From: Pilasporangium apinafurcum
Lineage: Eukaryota > Oomycota > Peronosporomycetes > Pythiales > Pythiaceae
DNA: 64,000 nt
Direction: 5' to 3'
NCBI GenBank assembly: GCA_001600495.1
Contig: BCKE01000009.1
Location: forward strand, 160,189 to 224,188
Under the pieces are notes generated by a model, which searched no databases, had not been told where the DNA came from, and worked only from the letters and a program-made list of their open reading frames with translations. Both the position numbers and the translations under genes were made by a program. Positions 31,601 to 41,847 of this stretch are shown here, in pieces. Each line of letters starts with the position of its first letter. The first letter of the stretch is position 1.

Positions 31601-34025
31601 AGTTTCTATTCCACTGTTGAAGCAAAAAGACGCAGCAATGATGTGTGGTTTGTGTTTGGAAGATGGATCGCTTCATATATTCTCTCTTCCAGATTTTAAG
31701 AAACGAGGAGTGTTTCCTTACCTCACATTCGCCCCACAATCGCTGGTGAATACTATGGAGCATTACCAAGAGAGCAAAAAACGGAGAGTCAAGTTTGCAG
31801 CACCAACACTAGGGTTAAATGCATCATCTGCATCTGCCAACGAAGGGCGAATTAAAAAATCCCACACAATTAATTCACCTGTCGCCGATATTGCCATTCA
31901 CCGTGTGGGACCAAGCGAAGGACAACATAATGCCCAATACTTTGCGCGGATGGTCTTGTTGGTTTTTCTGGCAAATGGTGATTTGCTCATGTACGCTGCG
32001 TTGCCAAAAAATTCCGTCTTCAGTTCAGCGAATGCGTTAGTTGTTGCTTCGACAATGTTTCAATTCGTTCGCGTGAGTACCGACTTAATCACCAGGCCGT
32101 TCCTGCCACCGAAAGCGAAAGCAGGTACTACTCATAATGAGACTGGAAACAATCCAGAAGCGAATACGAGTGCAGTTCTGGCTAAATTGCGCGCCGGGTT
32201 TCGATACCCCATGTTAACACGGTTCTACAATGTCAACAATATGAGTGGCCTCTTCTTCCGTGGGGCATATCCGATGTGGATTCTTAGCGAAAGGGGGTAT
32301 CCTTCGTTAATTCCAATGTGTGTAGCATCATCATCGTCACCGTCGTCGACAAATGCGTCGTCTGCTGTTAGTCCGCAACGAGTTAGTGTCCCAGTGCTGA
32401 GCTTTACCCCTTTCCATCATTGGAATTGTCCCAATGGGTTTATCTATTTCCATTCTCGAGGCGCACTTCGAGTATGTGAACTCCCATCCACTAAGACGTC
32501 TACTATTCTCCCTTCAAGTGGTGGATTTGTTTTACAGAAAGCCGAGTTTGGCGCGACAATCCATCATATGCTCTATCTCGGCAATCGTGGTCCTGGTGGT
32601 GTTTCAGAAGCTCTTGAGACACCAACGTATGCAGTGGTTTGCAGTAGGAAATTGACACCAGCAGAAGCAGAACAAGCTACCGAAAACGAAGATGAGACGG
32701 ATATAATGGAAGGTGAAGAGGAAGGAGCAGGCAACAATGGAAATAACACAATGGCTCCTACCGCAGAAATGTTCCCGGACCTTGAAATTGATGAAATGGC
32801 ACACACAGAAGAAGACATTTATGAAATGCGGCTTGTGCAGACAAACGAATTTGGCGATTGGGAACAGAACGGCGTTTTTCGAGTATATTTTGAACGGTTT
32901 GAAGTTGTGTTGAGCGTCAAATTGATGTATTTATATGACTCTTCCTTCATGAAGGAAGAAATTTCGTCCACATCAGATGAATGGATGAAAAAGAAACGTC
33001 CGTACTTAGTGGTTGGTACAGGCTACATTGGACCGCATGGTGAAGATGAAAGTGGACGGGGGAGATTGCTCTTATATGAACTGGATTATGCGCAATACGT
33101 GAATCAAGAAGGCTCGACGAGTCGAAAGCTGCCAAAATTGAAGCTCATATTTATTAAGGAACATCGCCAAGGCGCAATCTCTTTCGTGTCTCAATTGGGT
33201 CCCTATGTGATCGCTGCTGTGGGCTCCAAGTTAATCGTGTATGAGTTTAAATCGGATCAACTCATTGGATGTGCCTTTTACGACGCACAAATGTACATCG
33301 TCAGCATTAGTGTTGTTCGCGATTTTATCATGTACGCTGACGTATACAAGAGTGTCCACTTCATTCGTTGGAAGGAAAAGCAGCGACAACTGGTCCTGTT
33401 GGCAAAAGACTACGAACCGTTGGCTGTAACAGCGACCGAATTCAATCTTTTTGAAAAGAGATTGGCACTATTGGCGGCTGATGCAGAGGAGAACTTGCAT
33501 GTGTTGCAGTTTGCCCCGAACGACATTGAATCTCGTGGGGGACAGCGCTTGTTGCGCATGAGCGATTTCCACTTGGGTGTCCAAATTTCCAGCATCATAC
33601 GGAAATTGGTGACTGCACCACCGCCATCTCCATCCTCTGCAGGTACTGCTGCTCCACTTGTTTACGTGAATGTGCTCGGGAGCTCGGAAGGTGGCATAGG
33701 GGCACTGATTCCTGTAAGTGAGCGAGTGTTCCGTCGTTTGTTCACACTACAGAACGTTATGATCACTACACTACCACAGAATTGTGCGTTAAATCCACGT
33801 GATTTCCGCACCATGAAGACGAACTCACAACTACGCAGTGGTCGACCTGATGCTTGGACAAAGCACAAGTGGAAGAAGAGTTTTCTGGATGCACAAGTGT
33901 TGTTTCGATACTTGCATCTTGATTACGTGGCCCAAAAAGAACTGGCGAGGTGTATTGGAACGACACCGGAAGTGGTGATTCACAATCTTTTAGAATTTCA
34001 ACGAAGCACCGCCGCTTTCCTCTAG
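28626..34025 (+). CDS. CPSF1: Cleavage and polyadenylation specificity factor 160 kDa subunit
   Basis: One exon of 1,799 aa, starting at ATG 28626 (MGQHFLFHRDLVSATAVHHA). CPSF160/Cft1 is the three-beta-propeller scaffold of the complex that recognises AAUAAA and cuts pre-mRNA. The N terminus has DLVVASPQCLRIYRVE, the usual Cft1 start. Propeller blades follow, for example WVIVGYDRNTRSLATLAMF. The C-terminal CPSF_A part has YLVVGTGYIGPHGEDESGRG, GAISFVSQLGPYVIAAVGSK and MYIVSISVVRDFIMYADVYK, and ends GRPDAWTKHKWK ... ELARCIGTTPEVVIHNLL, a close match to the family end. It is longer than the human protein (about 1,440 aa) because of several acidic insertions, such as about 235-285 and 580-620. 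Confidence 0.92.
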   Translation: MGQHFLFHRDLVSATAVHHAVHAHLTNDVQSDLVVASPQCLRIYRVEPLPSTNSTRSLTDMNENGSLQGDEQDAVMKDETVDEEEVGSAVSTFSTKGQVLHLMASFPLAGVVESMEVLRFDRKLLRKKHRFHGGQEVLLLTFPLLKWVIVGYDRNTRSLATLAMFVFDEDAIGPGTTLKGEKNGRVQQLGLSTQSVVRVDPQTRCGAMLFYTDQLVVVPFRSGSMELSFFEEDEEEDYDDEEEEGNRANGTPSPTTSVETGDDDDEDDEEEQKLEALVQESNQKGGVASTEVSKKLMTLLDKSVKVGTKRKRNHMSGLLSNELTGREFLLRLRELEITGKVIDLAFLDGYLEPTLMILHEENERNSTDGRLAAGYDTYCLTVISINLNTRLHPKIWSVKNLPSDCFKVIPCKAPVGGAVVLSANAFLYFNQTQFHGMAANIFAEKTVNQSVFPLQEALYENADNYTEKLNQLLYDCKFEYLGHKEILLSMPNGDLFILSLPYEDASKRGHYGFGTGPSGQTLALSLRKVQSGAVASCLCVNETKKTIFIGSRSGDSVLYSFHEKIVDSNNREDEVVEEEHKQEEEVKVEPAATEIDEEDDEDDLFLYGSAPVNEEPIEATNGTVPANGPKKELNVAKVAEFDARNGYELNQIDLLPSIGQITSIELGIETNADSNEQREELVVSGGYLQKGAISVLHNGLRPIVGTEAELTGCRAMWTVSSSLPSASRSSDGRAYNSYLILSVAQRTMVLRTGEGMEPLEEDCGFYTSGPTLAAANLFNKQRIVQIFKQGARVMTEIPVEEVNGEAKSNDVNDDEEEDEEPKVKLMCTQEITLEGDVESGGMNVDTSRVGIVSVEVIDPYILILLTDGSIRLLMGDEEDMELTVIDPEIDFSGEDSESNPASEGITRGVISACLFYDWVGMFRDSEAAESDRESNNVVEDSTAQKNGIDVEDDDEMDALYSSKPIAQKRKSSSRHRISAMNGAEINISPENSVSIPLLKQKDAAMMCGLCLEDGSLHIFSLPDFKKRGVFPYLTFAPQSLVNTMEHYQESKKRRVKFAAPTLGLNASSASANEGRIKKSHTINSPVADIAIHRVGPSEGQHNAQYFARMVLLVFLANGDLLMYAALPKNSVFSSANALVVASTMFQFVRVSTDLITRPFLPPKAKAGTTHNETGNNPEANTSAVLAKLRAGFRYPMLTRFYNVNNMSGLFFRGAYPMWILSERGYPSLIPMCVASSSSPSSTNASSAVSPQRVSVPVLSFTPFHHWNCPNGFIYFHSRGALRVCELPSTKTSTILPSSGGFVLQKAEFGATIHHMLYLGNRGPGGVSEALETPTYAVVCSRKLTPAEAEQATENEDETDIMEGEEEGAGNNGNNTMAPTAEMFPDLEIDEMAHTEEDIYEMRLVQTNEFGDWEQNGVFRVYFERFEVVLSVKLMYLYDSSFMKEEISSTSDEWMKKKRPYLVVGTGYIGPHGEDESGRGRLLLYELDYAQYVNQEGSTSRKLPKLKLIFIKEHRQGAISFVSQLGPYVIAAVGSKLIVYEFKSDQLIGCAFYDAQMYIVSISVVRDFIMYADVYKSVHFIRWKEKQRQLVLLAKDYEPLAVTATEFNLFEKRLALLAADAEENLHVLQFAPNDIESRGGQRLLRMSDFHLGVQISSIIRKLVTAPPPSPSSAGTAAPLVYVNVLGSSEGGIGALIPVSERVFRRLFTLQNVMITTLPQNCALNPRDFRTMKTNSQLRSGRPDAWTKHKWKKSFLDAQVLFRYLHLDYVAQKELARCIGTTPEVVIHNLLEFQRSTAAFL

Positions 34026-34280
34026 ATAGTACTTCCTGTAGCAATGGTTTTGCATATTGTTTTGTTGAACACGCAAACTCGCCTTATGTTTTATGAAGAT
34101 TAAAGACGCAATCTACATACCCAATAGACAAATTCCAGACGAATGTAACAGAACAATGTGAAGAATTTTTAATTCAATTTGCAAGACATGGAATGGAAAC
34201 GAAGCAAGCGGTGGGGACGGTGGGGAAACATATAAATATCTAGCTACACACAGTTCGCGGCTGGAACAAACCATCAGCGC
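34026..34280. other. Convergent 3' region of CPSF1 and the AGC kinase
   Basis: Both genes end here, so these 255 bases should hold two 3' UTRs. Nothing else is seen. Confidence 0.5.
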
Positions 34281-35648
34281 TCAGAACTCAGTGAAGTCAT
34301 CGATTCGTGCAAGTGTTCGGATGGGTTGGGTCTCCGAATTCTTGCGTAGACGTTTGCGGAGTTCACTGGTTTCGAGACGCAGTGACACGACCGGTTCGTT
34401 GGTGAAGCCGTCATCAAAGTTTTGTGTACAGTCGCGACTCGCGCAGATCGGAACGATCGGTGGCAGTATCTGACGTTGCTGGAGATCCTCCCAGTTGAGC
34501 GACTGAAAGAATGGGTGCTTCATTGCCTGCTCTGCGGTTAATCGACTCGATGGGGTCACACGCAGCAATCCTTTCAACAGTGAGACGACATGTCCTGACA
34601 AGTACGAAGGGTACCAGATTCGACCGGATTGAATGCGATCAAATAGACGTGCCATGTTATCATCTTGAAAAGGGGGTGAACCAGTGAGGAGTTCGTAGCA
34701 GAAGCAGCCAAAAGACCACATGTCGGTTTCGATGCCATGACCATCTTTGGTGACCATTTCAGGGGAGAGATACTCGGGAGATCCACAGAACGAGTACGTC
34801 CGCTTACCCTCGTCCATACCTTGTTTTGCAAACCCAAAGTCTGCCAGTTTCACGTGACCATCGGCGTCTAGCAGCACATTTTCCGGCTTGAGGTCGCGGT
34901 AGACGATGCCTTTGGAGTGAAGTTCCTGAAGCGCTGAGAGCACTTCAGCAGCGTAAAATCTTGTTGCCTGTTCGTCGAATTTCTGTGCTTTCTGTTGTTG
35001 CAAATGATAAAAGAGTTCCCCACCCTGGCAGTACTCGAGCACAAAGTTGAGGTCGCGATCAGTCTGGAAGGACGAGTAAAGTTGCACGATGAACGGATGA
35101 CCGCCAAGTTCCTGCAGCACTTTTTTCTCTGTAATCGTATGCCGCACTTGTCGGCGCTGTACTAGGGTGGCCTTGTCAAGTGTTTTCACAACGCACATGC
35201 TCTGCGTCGGCGTGTGTTGCGCCAGTGCGACTTGCTGTGCGAACGTGCCGCGTCCGATAACTTTAAGTAGCATCAGGTCATGAGGGTCGATACCTTTGTC
35301 ATCTGGAATGTCATCCCCACATGGGTTGGTGGCCATCCCGAACGTGGTAAGATGGCAAGTATTGCTATTATTGCCGTTGGTGGGAGTCATGAATCCAAAT
35401 GGATCGCAGTGCAATTGTGTTTGATGATTTGCATCGCGTTGTATATCTGACGTTTGCGTGTTCGTCGCCTCGTACCTAACATTCGGATTGCTGAGCTCCG
35501 GATTCTTCTGGGCGTCGTCCTCATCGCTGTGTGGATTTGTCGCGGTGGAGAGCGTCCGTTTCTTACTACTGTTGCTTGGAGACGGTGGTGCACTGCTACT
35601 GTTAGGTTTTAATGGACTATTGGCGCTGACGGATGTAGCTGGCGCCAT
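34281..35648 (-). CDS. AGC-family serine/threonine protein kinase
   Basis: The 455 aa come from one exon. A serine/asparagine-rich N-terminal tail of about 120 residues leads into a complete kinase domain (about 125-390). The glycine loop is GRGTFAQQV (132-140), the ATP lysine Lys155 in VVKTLDK, the catalytic loop YRDLKPEN with Asp252, and the DFG Asp270. The activation segment is TYSFCGSPEYLSPE, in which the usual TFCGTPEY threonines read as serines. The C-terminal tail ends FTEF, the same last four residues as the PKA catalytic subunit, meaning a hydrophobic motif without a phosphorylated site. All catalytic residues are in place, so it should be active. Oomycetes have expanded AGC kinases, so I do not call it PKA. 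Confidence 0.88.
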   Translation of the reverse strand: MAPATSVSANSPLKPNSSSAPPSPSNSSKKRTLSTATNPHSDEDDAQKNPELSNPNVRYEATNTQTSDIQRDANHQTQLHCDPFGFMTPTNGNNSNTCHLTTFGMATNPCGDDIPDDKGIDPHDLMLLKVIGRGTFAQQVALAQHTPTQSMCVVKTLDKATLVQRRQVRHTITEKKVLQELGGHPFIVQLYSSFQTDRDLNFVLEYCQGGELFYHLQQQKAQKFDEQATRFYAAEVLSALQELHSKGIVYRDLKPENVLLDADGHVKLADFGFAKQGMDEGKRTYSFCGSPEYLSPEMVTKDGHGIETDMWSFGCFCYELLTGSPPFQDDNMARLFDRIQSGRIWYPSYLSGHVVSLLKGLLRVTPSSRLTAEQAMKHPFFQSLNWEDLQQRQILPPIVPICASRDCTQNFDDGFTNEPVVSLRLETSELRKRLRKNSETQPIRTLARIDDFTEF

Positions 35649-37168
35649 GTCGTTGAACCTCTTGGGCAGATGGAGCGGTCAGGAGGAATTAGCGGCGCCT
35701 CTCCACATGCGAAATGGCACCGCACCAGACATCTTAGACGAACTGCAACACCGCGAAAATAAAATAAATAAATTTCATATGTATTTTACTGAAATATTAC
35801 GGAGGAGATGGTTGGTTTCGAAGGCTAGAAACTGATGGAAAATAACAGTTCCGCACCCCTAGCGGTAAAGAATGTGAAAAAAATCATGACTCACGCCAGA
35901 CCTGTTACAAAAACGTTGCATTCAATGAGTTCTTTTTTTTTTTGCTTAAAATTCGAAGTAATTTATTTAGTAAATTTCACTGTGTTGTCGAGAGGGATGA
36001 TCAGATTAAGGAGAACGAACGTACAGGAACAGCGCAAGCACATGAGCTGAGGCAGAAATCAGTCAAGGTTTTTCTATTAACCTCAATTACATTATTAAAA
36101 CCTCATAAAATTTTTAGGTTATATCAACAACAGGAAACGCTCACAACGGTCCTTTGGCACATTGTTGAAGTTACTAAGGCGGATACGCGTAATGTTTTTT
36201 AGCCAATGGTATTACTATCTAAACGTATTTTACCCAATAAAATAGTATTCTTTTTATCCAATCTTTTTCCAAGACTGTTCCATGGCGAGCAGGAGAGTCA
36301 AACGATGACACAACGGGATTGCGCATTAGGATTGCTGTGATGGGGCTCACATCAACTGGTCGAGGATTACAATGATATCCTGTAATTAGATAAAAAGCAT
36401 TCGACACTGGGCTAATAACATAGCGAGATATAAAACAGTTTTGCCCGTCAGAATGAGGAAAAAAGTAACCACTTCTTCTTTCCCCTCCGTTTGTGTGTAC
36501 GCATGGTGGAGTAGGATGCGCTCTGTGTTGGTTTGTGCTTGAAAGAGAGTAGTCTTGATGAGCATAATGAGATTAAGTGCTTTCAGCAGGAATCGTATTT
36601 GTGAGTGGACATAGCAGTAGAAACAAAACGTTTACAACATCGATCATCACAAGCAGCTCGTGACACGAGGAAAAATATCAAAATCTTAAACGGAACTACA
36701 TTATACATTGGCTACAGTCAGTATGAAAATGTGGCATTTTGGGTGGAAATTTGGAAAGGATCGCGGATTTAATCTTCACACTAAGCAGCGATAGATCAAG
36801 AATGCGGAAAAGAATAGCACGGCAAAGTCAGGGCTGGTGAAGAATAAGTTGGCCGACGGACAGTGGTAGCGTGGCGAGGTACCAGAGGACAGGATCAAGC
36901 CTAATTGATGGCTTGAAGGGTAGAAGTGGAAAGTCTAGAAGAATAAAATCATTCAAAAAGTATCATGAACGTCACATTTCATTTTGGTAGTCGCAGATGA
37001 TAATTCAATACTATTAGAGGTAAAGGTTACGTTTATTCTTGATTTGGTATATTTATTGCAAATGGTATATTCTCCCTATATTTATATGGTTATGGTTACC
37101 TTTATGTTGAAAGGAAATATAACCCAAAATTTTTTTGAAGATAAACCTGCGCGCCAAAATAGCGAAAC
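35649..37168. other. 1.5-kb AT-rich intergenic region, no gene seen
   Basis: No frame with recognisable protein features. It should contain the divergent promoters of the AGC kinase and the EB1-like gene. A short inverted repeat (AAAGGTTAC near 37022 and GTTACCTTT near 37096) lies close to the EB1-like start. Confidence 0.45.
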
Positions 37169-38703
37169 ATGAGCACCATGGAGACAACATCGGCCAGCGA
37201 AGCCACCGATACGAGCAAAGTTTTCGAGCATTTCCAGAATACAGAGCTGGTCGAATGGATCCAAGCGACTTTCAGTGACCATCCGCTATCAATTGATGGC
37301 CCGCATATCGCAAACGGAGCATTTCTGTGTGCGCTAGTGGCGAGGCAAGGTGTACCACCTGGTGAGGATGTCCCTCCGGAGGGAAAAATCAACTTGTATT
37401 CTGCTGCTACAGATGAAGCGACTCGAGAAGTGAACATGCAAAGGTTCAAGAAATCATTTGCACAATTATTGGAGCGCAGTGGGACGAGCGTGGAAGAGCA
37501 GAATGCGACGTTGCGCCTCGTGGAACTCAGTGCCAAGGTAATACAATGCGTGCACACGGTTCACATTGAGAAAAGTGCGATGCTAGATGGTAGAAATATT
37601 CTCATGTCTTTGCGATATTTTCCACGTAGAGAAATGGCGCTGAAGACACGGAAAAGCTGGTGCAGTTGGTGAAGGAGTATGCTAATGGCAGTCACCGTGA
37701 GGAAATTGCTGCTGCACACAACAGTACTGACACTGAGCCTCACACATCTAGCATTCCGCGGATATTAAAGCCCACAGGCATAGCGATACCAAAGTCAATT
37801 TCGATGATTCCACGCTTTACAAGACAACCCATTGGCAGAGATGATCAGCAACAGCAGGAGATCCCATCAACACCAGAGAGATCTTTAACTTCCTCTCGCC
37901 AAATTGTTCCAGGAAGTGCTGGTAACACAGCATCGGTGATTGCGTCTGCGGCACAATCAACAAGTAATAACAACACACCATCGAAACTGCCTCGATTGCG
38001 GGCTAAGAAATGGGCAGGTCAAGAGATCGGGAGAAAGCGACTACTGGATCACGCAAGTAGTGGTATCCAGGCACCGAAACGACGAGCAATCGGGAGTTTG
38101 TTTGGCTTAGATACCACTTTGAAGAAATATGGCTCAGAAATGAGCGAAGACGACCATCACCATGATCTTATGGACGAAAATCTCAGCCAGGACACAACCA
38201 GTTCAACAGCAGATACTTTGGTCTCCATATCAACAACGTCATCAAATAAATCGTCGACAATCTCGGTAAAGAAGAATGAAAATATGTTTATGGATACAGA
38301 GGTCCGACTTCAGCAAGAGATTAAAGTCGCCAAGTGCCTCAAGGAGGATCTGATTCGTGATAATGTACGCATGAGACTCAAAATTGACAGTTTGCGAGAG
38401 GACATTGACTGCTATTACGAAGTGCTGACCAGGATCGAGCAAAGTTCTTTTAAATATCAAGAACTCGCTCAGCAATTGGCTGAGCAGGGAGAAAATGATA
38501 AAGCATCCAGTATTTTAGCTCTAACTGAAGGTGTTCAGCGTATCATCAGCGCCCCGAAGCCCCGTCCAGAACAGATAGAAGAAGTGGGTGCTGCACTGGT
38601 AGACGTATCAGCATCAAAAGAGACTGAGACTGTTAAAGTTGCTGCTGCTGATTTGGCAAACCAGTTTACGGGTACAGAAGTATCATTGCTATCATCAAGC
38701 TAA
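37169..38703 (+). CDS. EB1-like protein: CH-type N terminus and C-terminal coiled coil
   Basis: Two exons, 37169-37537 and 37630-38703, with one 92-base GT-AG intron in phase 0, give 480 aa. The N-terminal 120 residues (ELVEWIQATFSDHPLSIDGP, ANGAFLCALVARQG, NMQRFKKSFAQLLERSG) have the helical pattern of a calponin-homology domain. A basic, serine/proline-rich linker follows (IPRILKPTGIAIPKS, KLPRLRAKKWAG), of the sort that binds microtubules. The C-terminal coiled coil includes LKIDSLREDIDCYYEVLTRI, close to the FYF-KLR-IE pattern of EB1 proteins, then a short helical tail. EB1 proteins track growing microtubule plus ends. The call is by pattern only, so another CH-coiled-coil family remains possible. 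Confidence 0.55.
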
Positions 38704-39789
38704 CGGAGTATTCAAGTATTCGCGATATCAAGTTAAGACCATGCAAGATGACTCAAGTCTGCTACTTCACAATCCGCAATTAACGAAATCGATGCTATCG
38801 AAGAAGTAACACAAAAGAGTTTTGTGGTGATGAACTGTTCTCCCTTCGTAATTGGAGATGGAATGGGACTTAACCAGATCACAGTACAGTCTTCGTGACG
38901 AGAACTTTCTAGCATCATCCTTGGCACATTGTACATCGACAGAAACAAATCAGCATTGATACCGGTTTATGCCTTGCATTTATGTGCAATAGTTTTATTG
39001 AGAGAGACAATGTTCCTCGTCAAACAAGGACGAAATACATTCAACAAGATGGTGATCGAGTGGCTATCAAGTGGGTTGTAACAGAGCGTTTCAACCGCAG
39101 CTAGTCAATAAGTTTGTCACATGAAAACGAGTGACAAAACATATATTAATGATTTGAAATGGTTTGAATTGATGATAAAGCTGAATCATTTACTGTAAAA
39201 CGTACACATGAATCTCAGTAGACAATGTTTTCAATGTAGCATGTGCTAGTCTGTAAATCGATGTTCTAACTTGAAGATACAGGATCAACATTCTCATCGG
39301 AAATCTCAGATGAAATTGGCTCTTCCAATGACGATATTACGGATGCCTCGATTACTGAAGTTGCTAACGTGCTCGAAGTTGCAGATGATTTCGGCTGACA
39401 TGTCATGTATTTTGAATTCGTAGGCGCGTGGAAGACACACTCGTAATTCTCCGACAGGCATGATCAGGCCTGCGTTCTTCTCGTCACTTTACTCATCAAT
39501 GGATCTATATGATGCACCATGAAGTGGACGCGTTAGTCCTGCAATAAAGCGACAAGATGTGTCCCTGTCGCGTTAGACAGACGATCAGAACGATATGCAA
39601 TGTTTCTTCGAAGAGCTACAGTCTGAGTAGTGAGAAACGCAACTTCAACTTAGTGTTTAGATACTACTATAAAGCGCACTTTTGTGTGCAGTTTAATTCA
39701 AACTACGCTTTTGTTTTTTCGTTGGTCTAGAGAATGCTGTTGTCCTTTCGGCTTTGCGTTGATGCAGCCGTCACGTGTATTTTGGCTGG
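38704..39789. other. 1.1-kb intergenic region, no gene seen
   Basis: It separates the EB1-like 3' end from the 3' end of the first CBM1 gene. Only short frames without recognisable features are present. Confidence 0.45.
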
Positions 39790-40428
39790 TTACTTGGGCT
39801 CCTTGCATCGGTAACTTCCAGGTTCACGGAGATTGGGGACACATGTTTCTGGGGCTTCACAATGGTCGTAGAGCCATTCGTTGGTACCATCATGTTGCCC
39901 ACAAAGCGAACCACGTGGGAGCACGAGCGGTAGGCACTGGCTGAAATCCGGCGAGAGCTTCACGCAGATACCACGACTGTTACATTGTGAATATTTCTTC
40001 GTACAACTTCGCCACACATCGACAAGCACCAAGTTCGGCTGCTCAGCACCAGCTCCGGATCCCTTCTTGTCGTTTTCATCAACAATTACAGACGAGTTTG
40101 TCGTTTTGTTGCCACTACGATTACTGTTTTCTTCCACTGCAGTCATCTTGCTATCATCCATGTTGCTGATATCTTCACCATTATCGATCTTTTTCACGCA
40201 CAACCTATGAGCTGTACCCTTCACAATCGAAAGACGGCACTCGTAATTAGGATCCATGCAGCACAGTTGGTTACCATTGCAGTCACCACCGTTGGGGACG
40301 CGGCAAAACGCTTTGGGTTCATATTGTTGGGCATGCACACGGAGATGCACTGAGTCGCTATCTGTTGCAAGTACAACAGAGATGAACAGTACGCTGAAGC
40401 TTATCGCCAGTAGCACTGTGAACTTCAT
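39790..40428 (-). CDS. Secreted cysteine-rich protein with CBM1-like domains
   Basis: The 212 aa begin with a signal peptide (MKFTVLLAISFSVLFISVVLA). After it comes SVHLRVH, shared exactly with the paralogue at 41089-41847. A first cysteine domain (GGDCNGNQLCCMDPNYECR) and a second one (WRSCTKKYSQCNSRGICVKL, then FSQCLP) follow the cysteine spacing of fungal-type cellulose-binding modules. A final domain (LCGQHDGTNEWLYDHC, then CVPNLREPGSYRCKEPK) is common to both paralogues. The middle linker is polar, with possible N-glycosylation sites (NRS, NKT, NSS). Such proteins in oomycetes sit in the wall or act on plant cellulose. The exact ligand is an inference. Confidence 0.7.
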   Translation of the reverse strand: MKFTVLLAISFSVLFISVVLATDSDSVHLRVHAQQYEPKAFCRVPNGGDCNGNQLCCMDPNYECRLSIVKGTAHRLCVKKIDNGEDISNMDDSKMTAVEENSNRSGNKTTNSSVIVDENDKKGSGAGAEQPNLVLVDVWRSCTKKYSQCNSRGICVKLSPDFSQCLPLVLPRGSLCGQHDGTNEWLYDHCEAPETCVPNLREPGSYRCKEPK

Positions 40429-41088
40429 CTTGTGTCGAGGTTTTCTCTTCTCCGTCTCGGCTGTTGCTGTTGGTAGCAGGTCTTGGTGGATGAAGAAGCG
40501 AATTCGAGAATGAGCACCTTGAGCTCAACCAACGATTGCTCTTCAACACTTGTAAATGAAGAAAAGCCGCGAGAAAATACAGAATGAAAAGTCCATAGTC
40601 ACCTTTCTGATTTGTTTAAAAGAAGCAGATTCGCATATAGAGAATTTCAGTTCTGCTTGTAGCTTTAGAGCCATCTCAGTCATATAATCAAATAGACCTG
40701 CCGCTTCTGAATCCTGGAACGCAGAGTCGCGTTAAGCCACAAAATCGAATAATAAGTAGCACTTCCCTCCCTCCTTATCGGATACTTTTTTTACTTTTGG
40801 CTAAGAGCTTACATCAGCAACCAGAAGACCATTTAGCGATAGCTATCAGATAAATTATAATCAAAGCTCTTTGAAATCCTCACCCATCCATTTAAACAAA
40901 CCAAATACATTGTTTCTCATAACATGGACGCAAAAGTACTCAATTATTTGTTTTTTATCTTGTTTGTGGGTTCTTTCGCGTGACTACATGCACCTAAAGA
41001 AACGGAATGGACGGAAAATGGATATATACGCAGTCATGTAAGGTCTTTGCAAGGACTGGTCCATTCCTCAAGATGTGACTTTCCTCGC
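40429..41088. other. Intergenic region between the CBM1 paralogues
   Basis: It holds the promoter of the first CBM1 gene and the 3' UTR of the second. No gene is seen. Confidence 0.45.
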
Positions 41089-41847
41089 CTATTGGCAACG
41101 GAAATCTGATCCCATTGGGAGACACTTTTGTCCTGATGGGCATCGGTCATACTTCCAGACATTCGTGCCATCATTCTGACCGCACAATTCCGATTGGCCG
41201 AGCGTTTTCGGCTTGCACTGTGCGTAATATGCCGAGTGACGCACACACGTGTCGCTGCCTGAGCAGCTTTCGCCATTCGTGCACGATCCCCACGTGGCTA
41301 CCCCCTTTTCTTCGTGATGGTGGCTTTTGTGATGGTGGTGGTGCTTCTTCGACTGGCAGCGGAAGTCCGTTCCCATTGGGAGACACTTTTGTCCCGACGG
41401 GCATCGGTCGTACTTCCAGACATTCGTGCCATCATTCTGACCGCACAATTCCGATTGGCCGAGCGTTTTCGGCTTGCACTGCGCGTAATATGCCGAGTGA
41501 CGCACACACGTGTCGCTGCCTGAGCAGCTTTCGCCATTCGTGCACGATCCCCACGTGGCTACTCCCTTTTCTTCGTGATGGTGGCTCTTGTGATGGTGAT
41601 GATACCCCTTCTTCTTCAGGCAAAGCTTGACACTTCCGTTATCGTTCCAACGGCATTCATCGTTAGGGTCACGGCAGCATGTGCTGCCCGTCCAGTTCTG
41701 GCCATCGCATTGAGAATAGGACCAGATCGTGCATTCGCCTCCTTTCTCCAAGGTATGTACGCGCAAGTGCACAGACGACATTTCTTCACCTGAGGCGACT
41801 GCCAAGGTAGCACAGGCCACAGCTGCAAGCGTAAAGAAGGTTTTCAT
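41089..41847 (-). CDS. Secreted protein with one N-terminal and two duplicated CBM1-like domains and His-rich linkers
   Basis: The 252 aa start with a signal peptide (MKTFFTLAAVACATLAVASG), followed by the SVHLRVH motif. The N-terminal domain CDGQNWTGSTCCRDPNDECR fits the CBM1 pattern (NW-G-TCC ... C). Two almost identical units of 87 residues follow. Each has a linker HHHHKSHHHEEKG, a CBM1-like domain (ATWGSCTNGESCSGSDTCV, then YYAQCKPKT) and a second cysteine domain (ELCGQNDGTNVWKYDRCP ... DFRCQ). The aromatic residues expected to stack on cellulose (W and YY) are kept. The His-rich linkers could bind metal ions. It is a tandem paralogue of the gene at 39790-40428, in the same direction. 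Confidence 0.75.
   Translation of the reverse strand: MKTFFTLAAVACATLAVASGEEMSSVHLRVHTLEKGGECTIWSYSQCDGQNWTGSTCCRDPNDECRWNDNGSVKLCLKKKGYHHHHKSHHHEEKGVATWGSCTNGESCSGSDTCVRHSAYYAQCKPKTLGQSELCGQNDGTNVWKYDRCPSGQKCLPMGTDFRCQSKKHHHHHKSHHHEEKGVATWGSCTNGESCSGSDTCVRHSAYYAQCKPKTLGQSELCGQNDGTNVWKYDRCPSGQKCLPMGSDFRCQ
41091..41612. repeat. 261-bp in-frame tandem duplication inside the CBM1 gene
   Basis: Two copies lie 261 bases apart (for example CCCATTGGGAGACACTTTTG at 41111 and 41372) and differ at only a few bases. The unit is 87 codons and keeps frame. The near-identity at the DNA level suggests a recent duplication or gene conversion. Confidence 0.9.

Noticed and set aside
39790-41847. RxLR effector reading of the secreted pair
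   Set aside because: SVHLRVH has no R-x-L-R and no EER follows. The cysteine domains fit CBM1-type modules instead.
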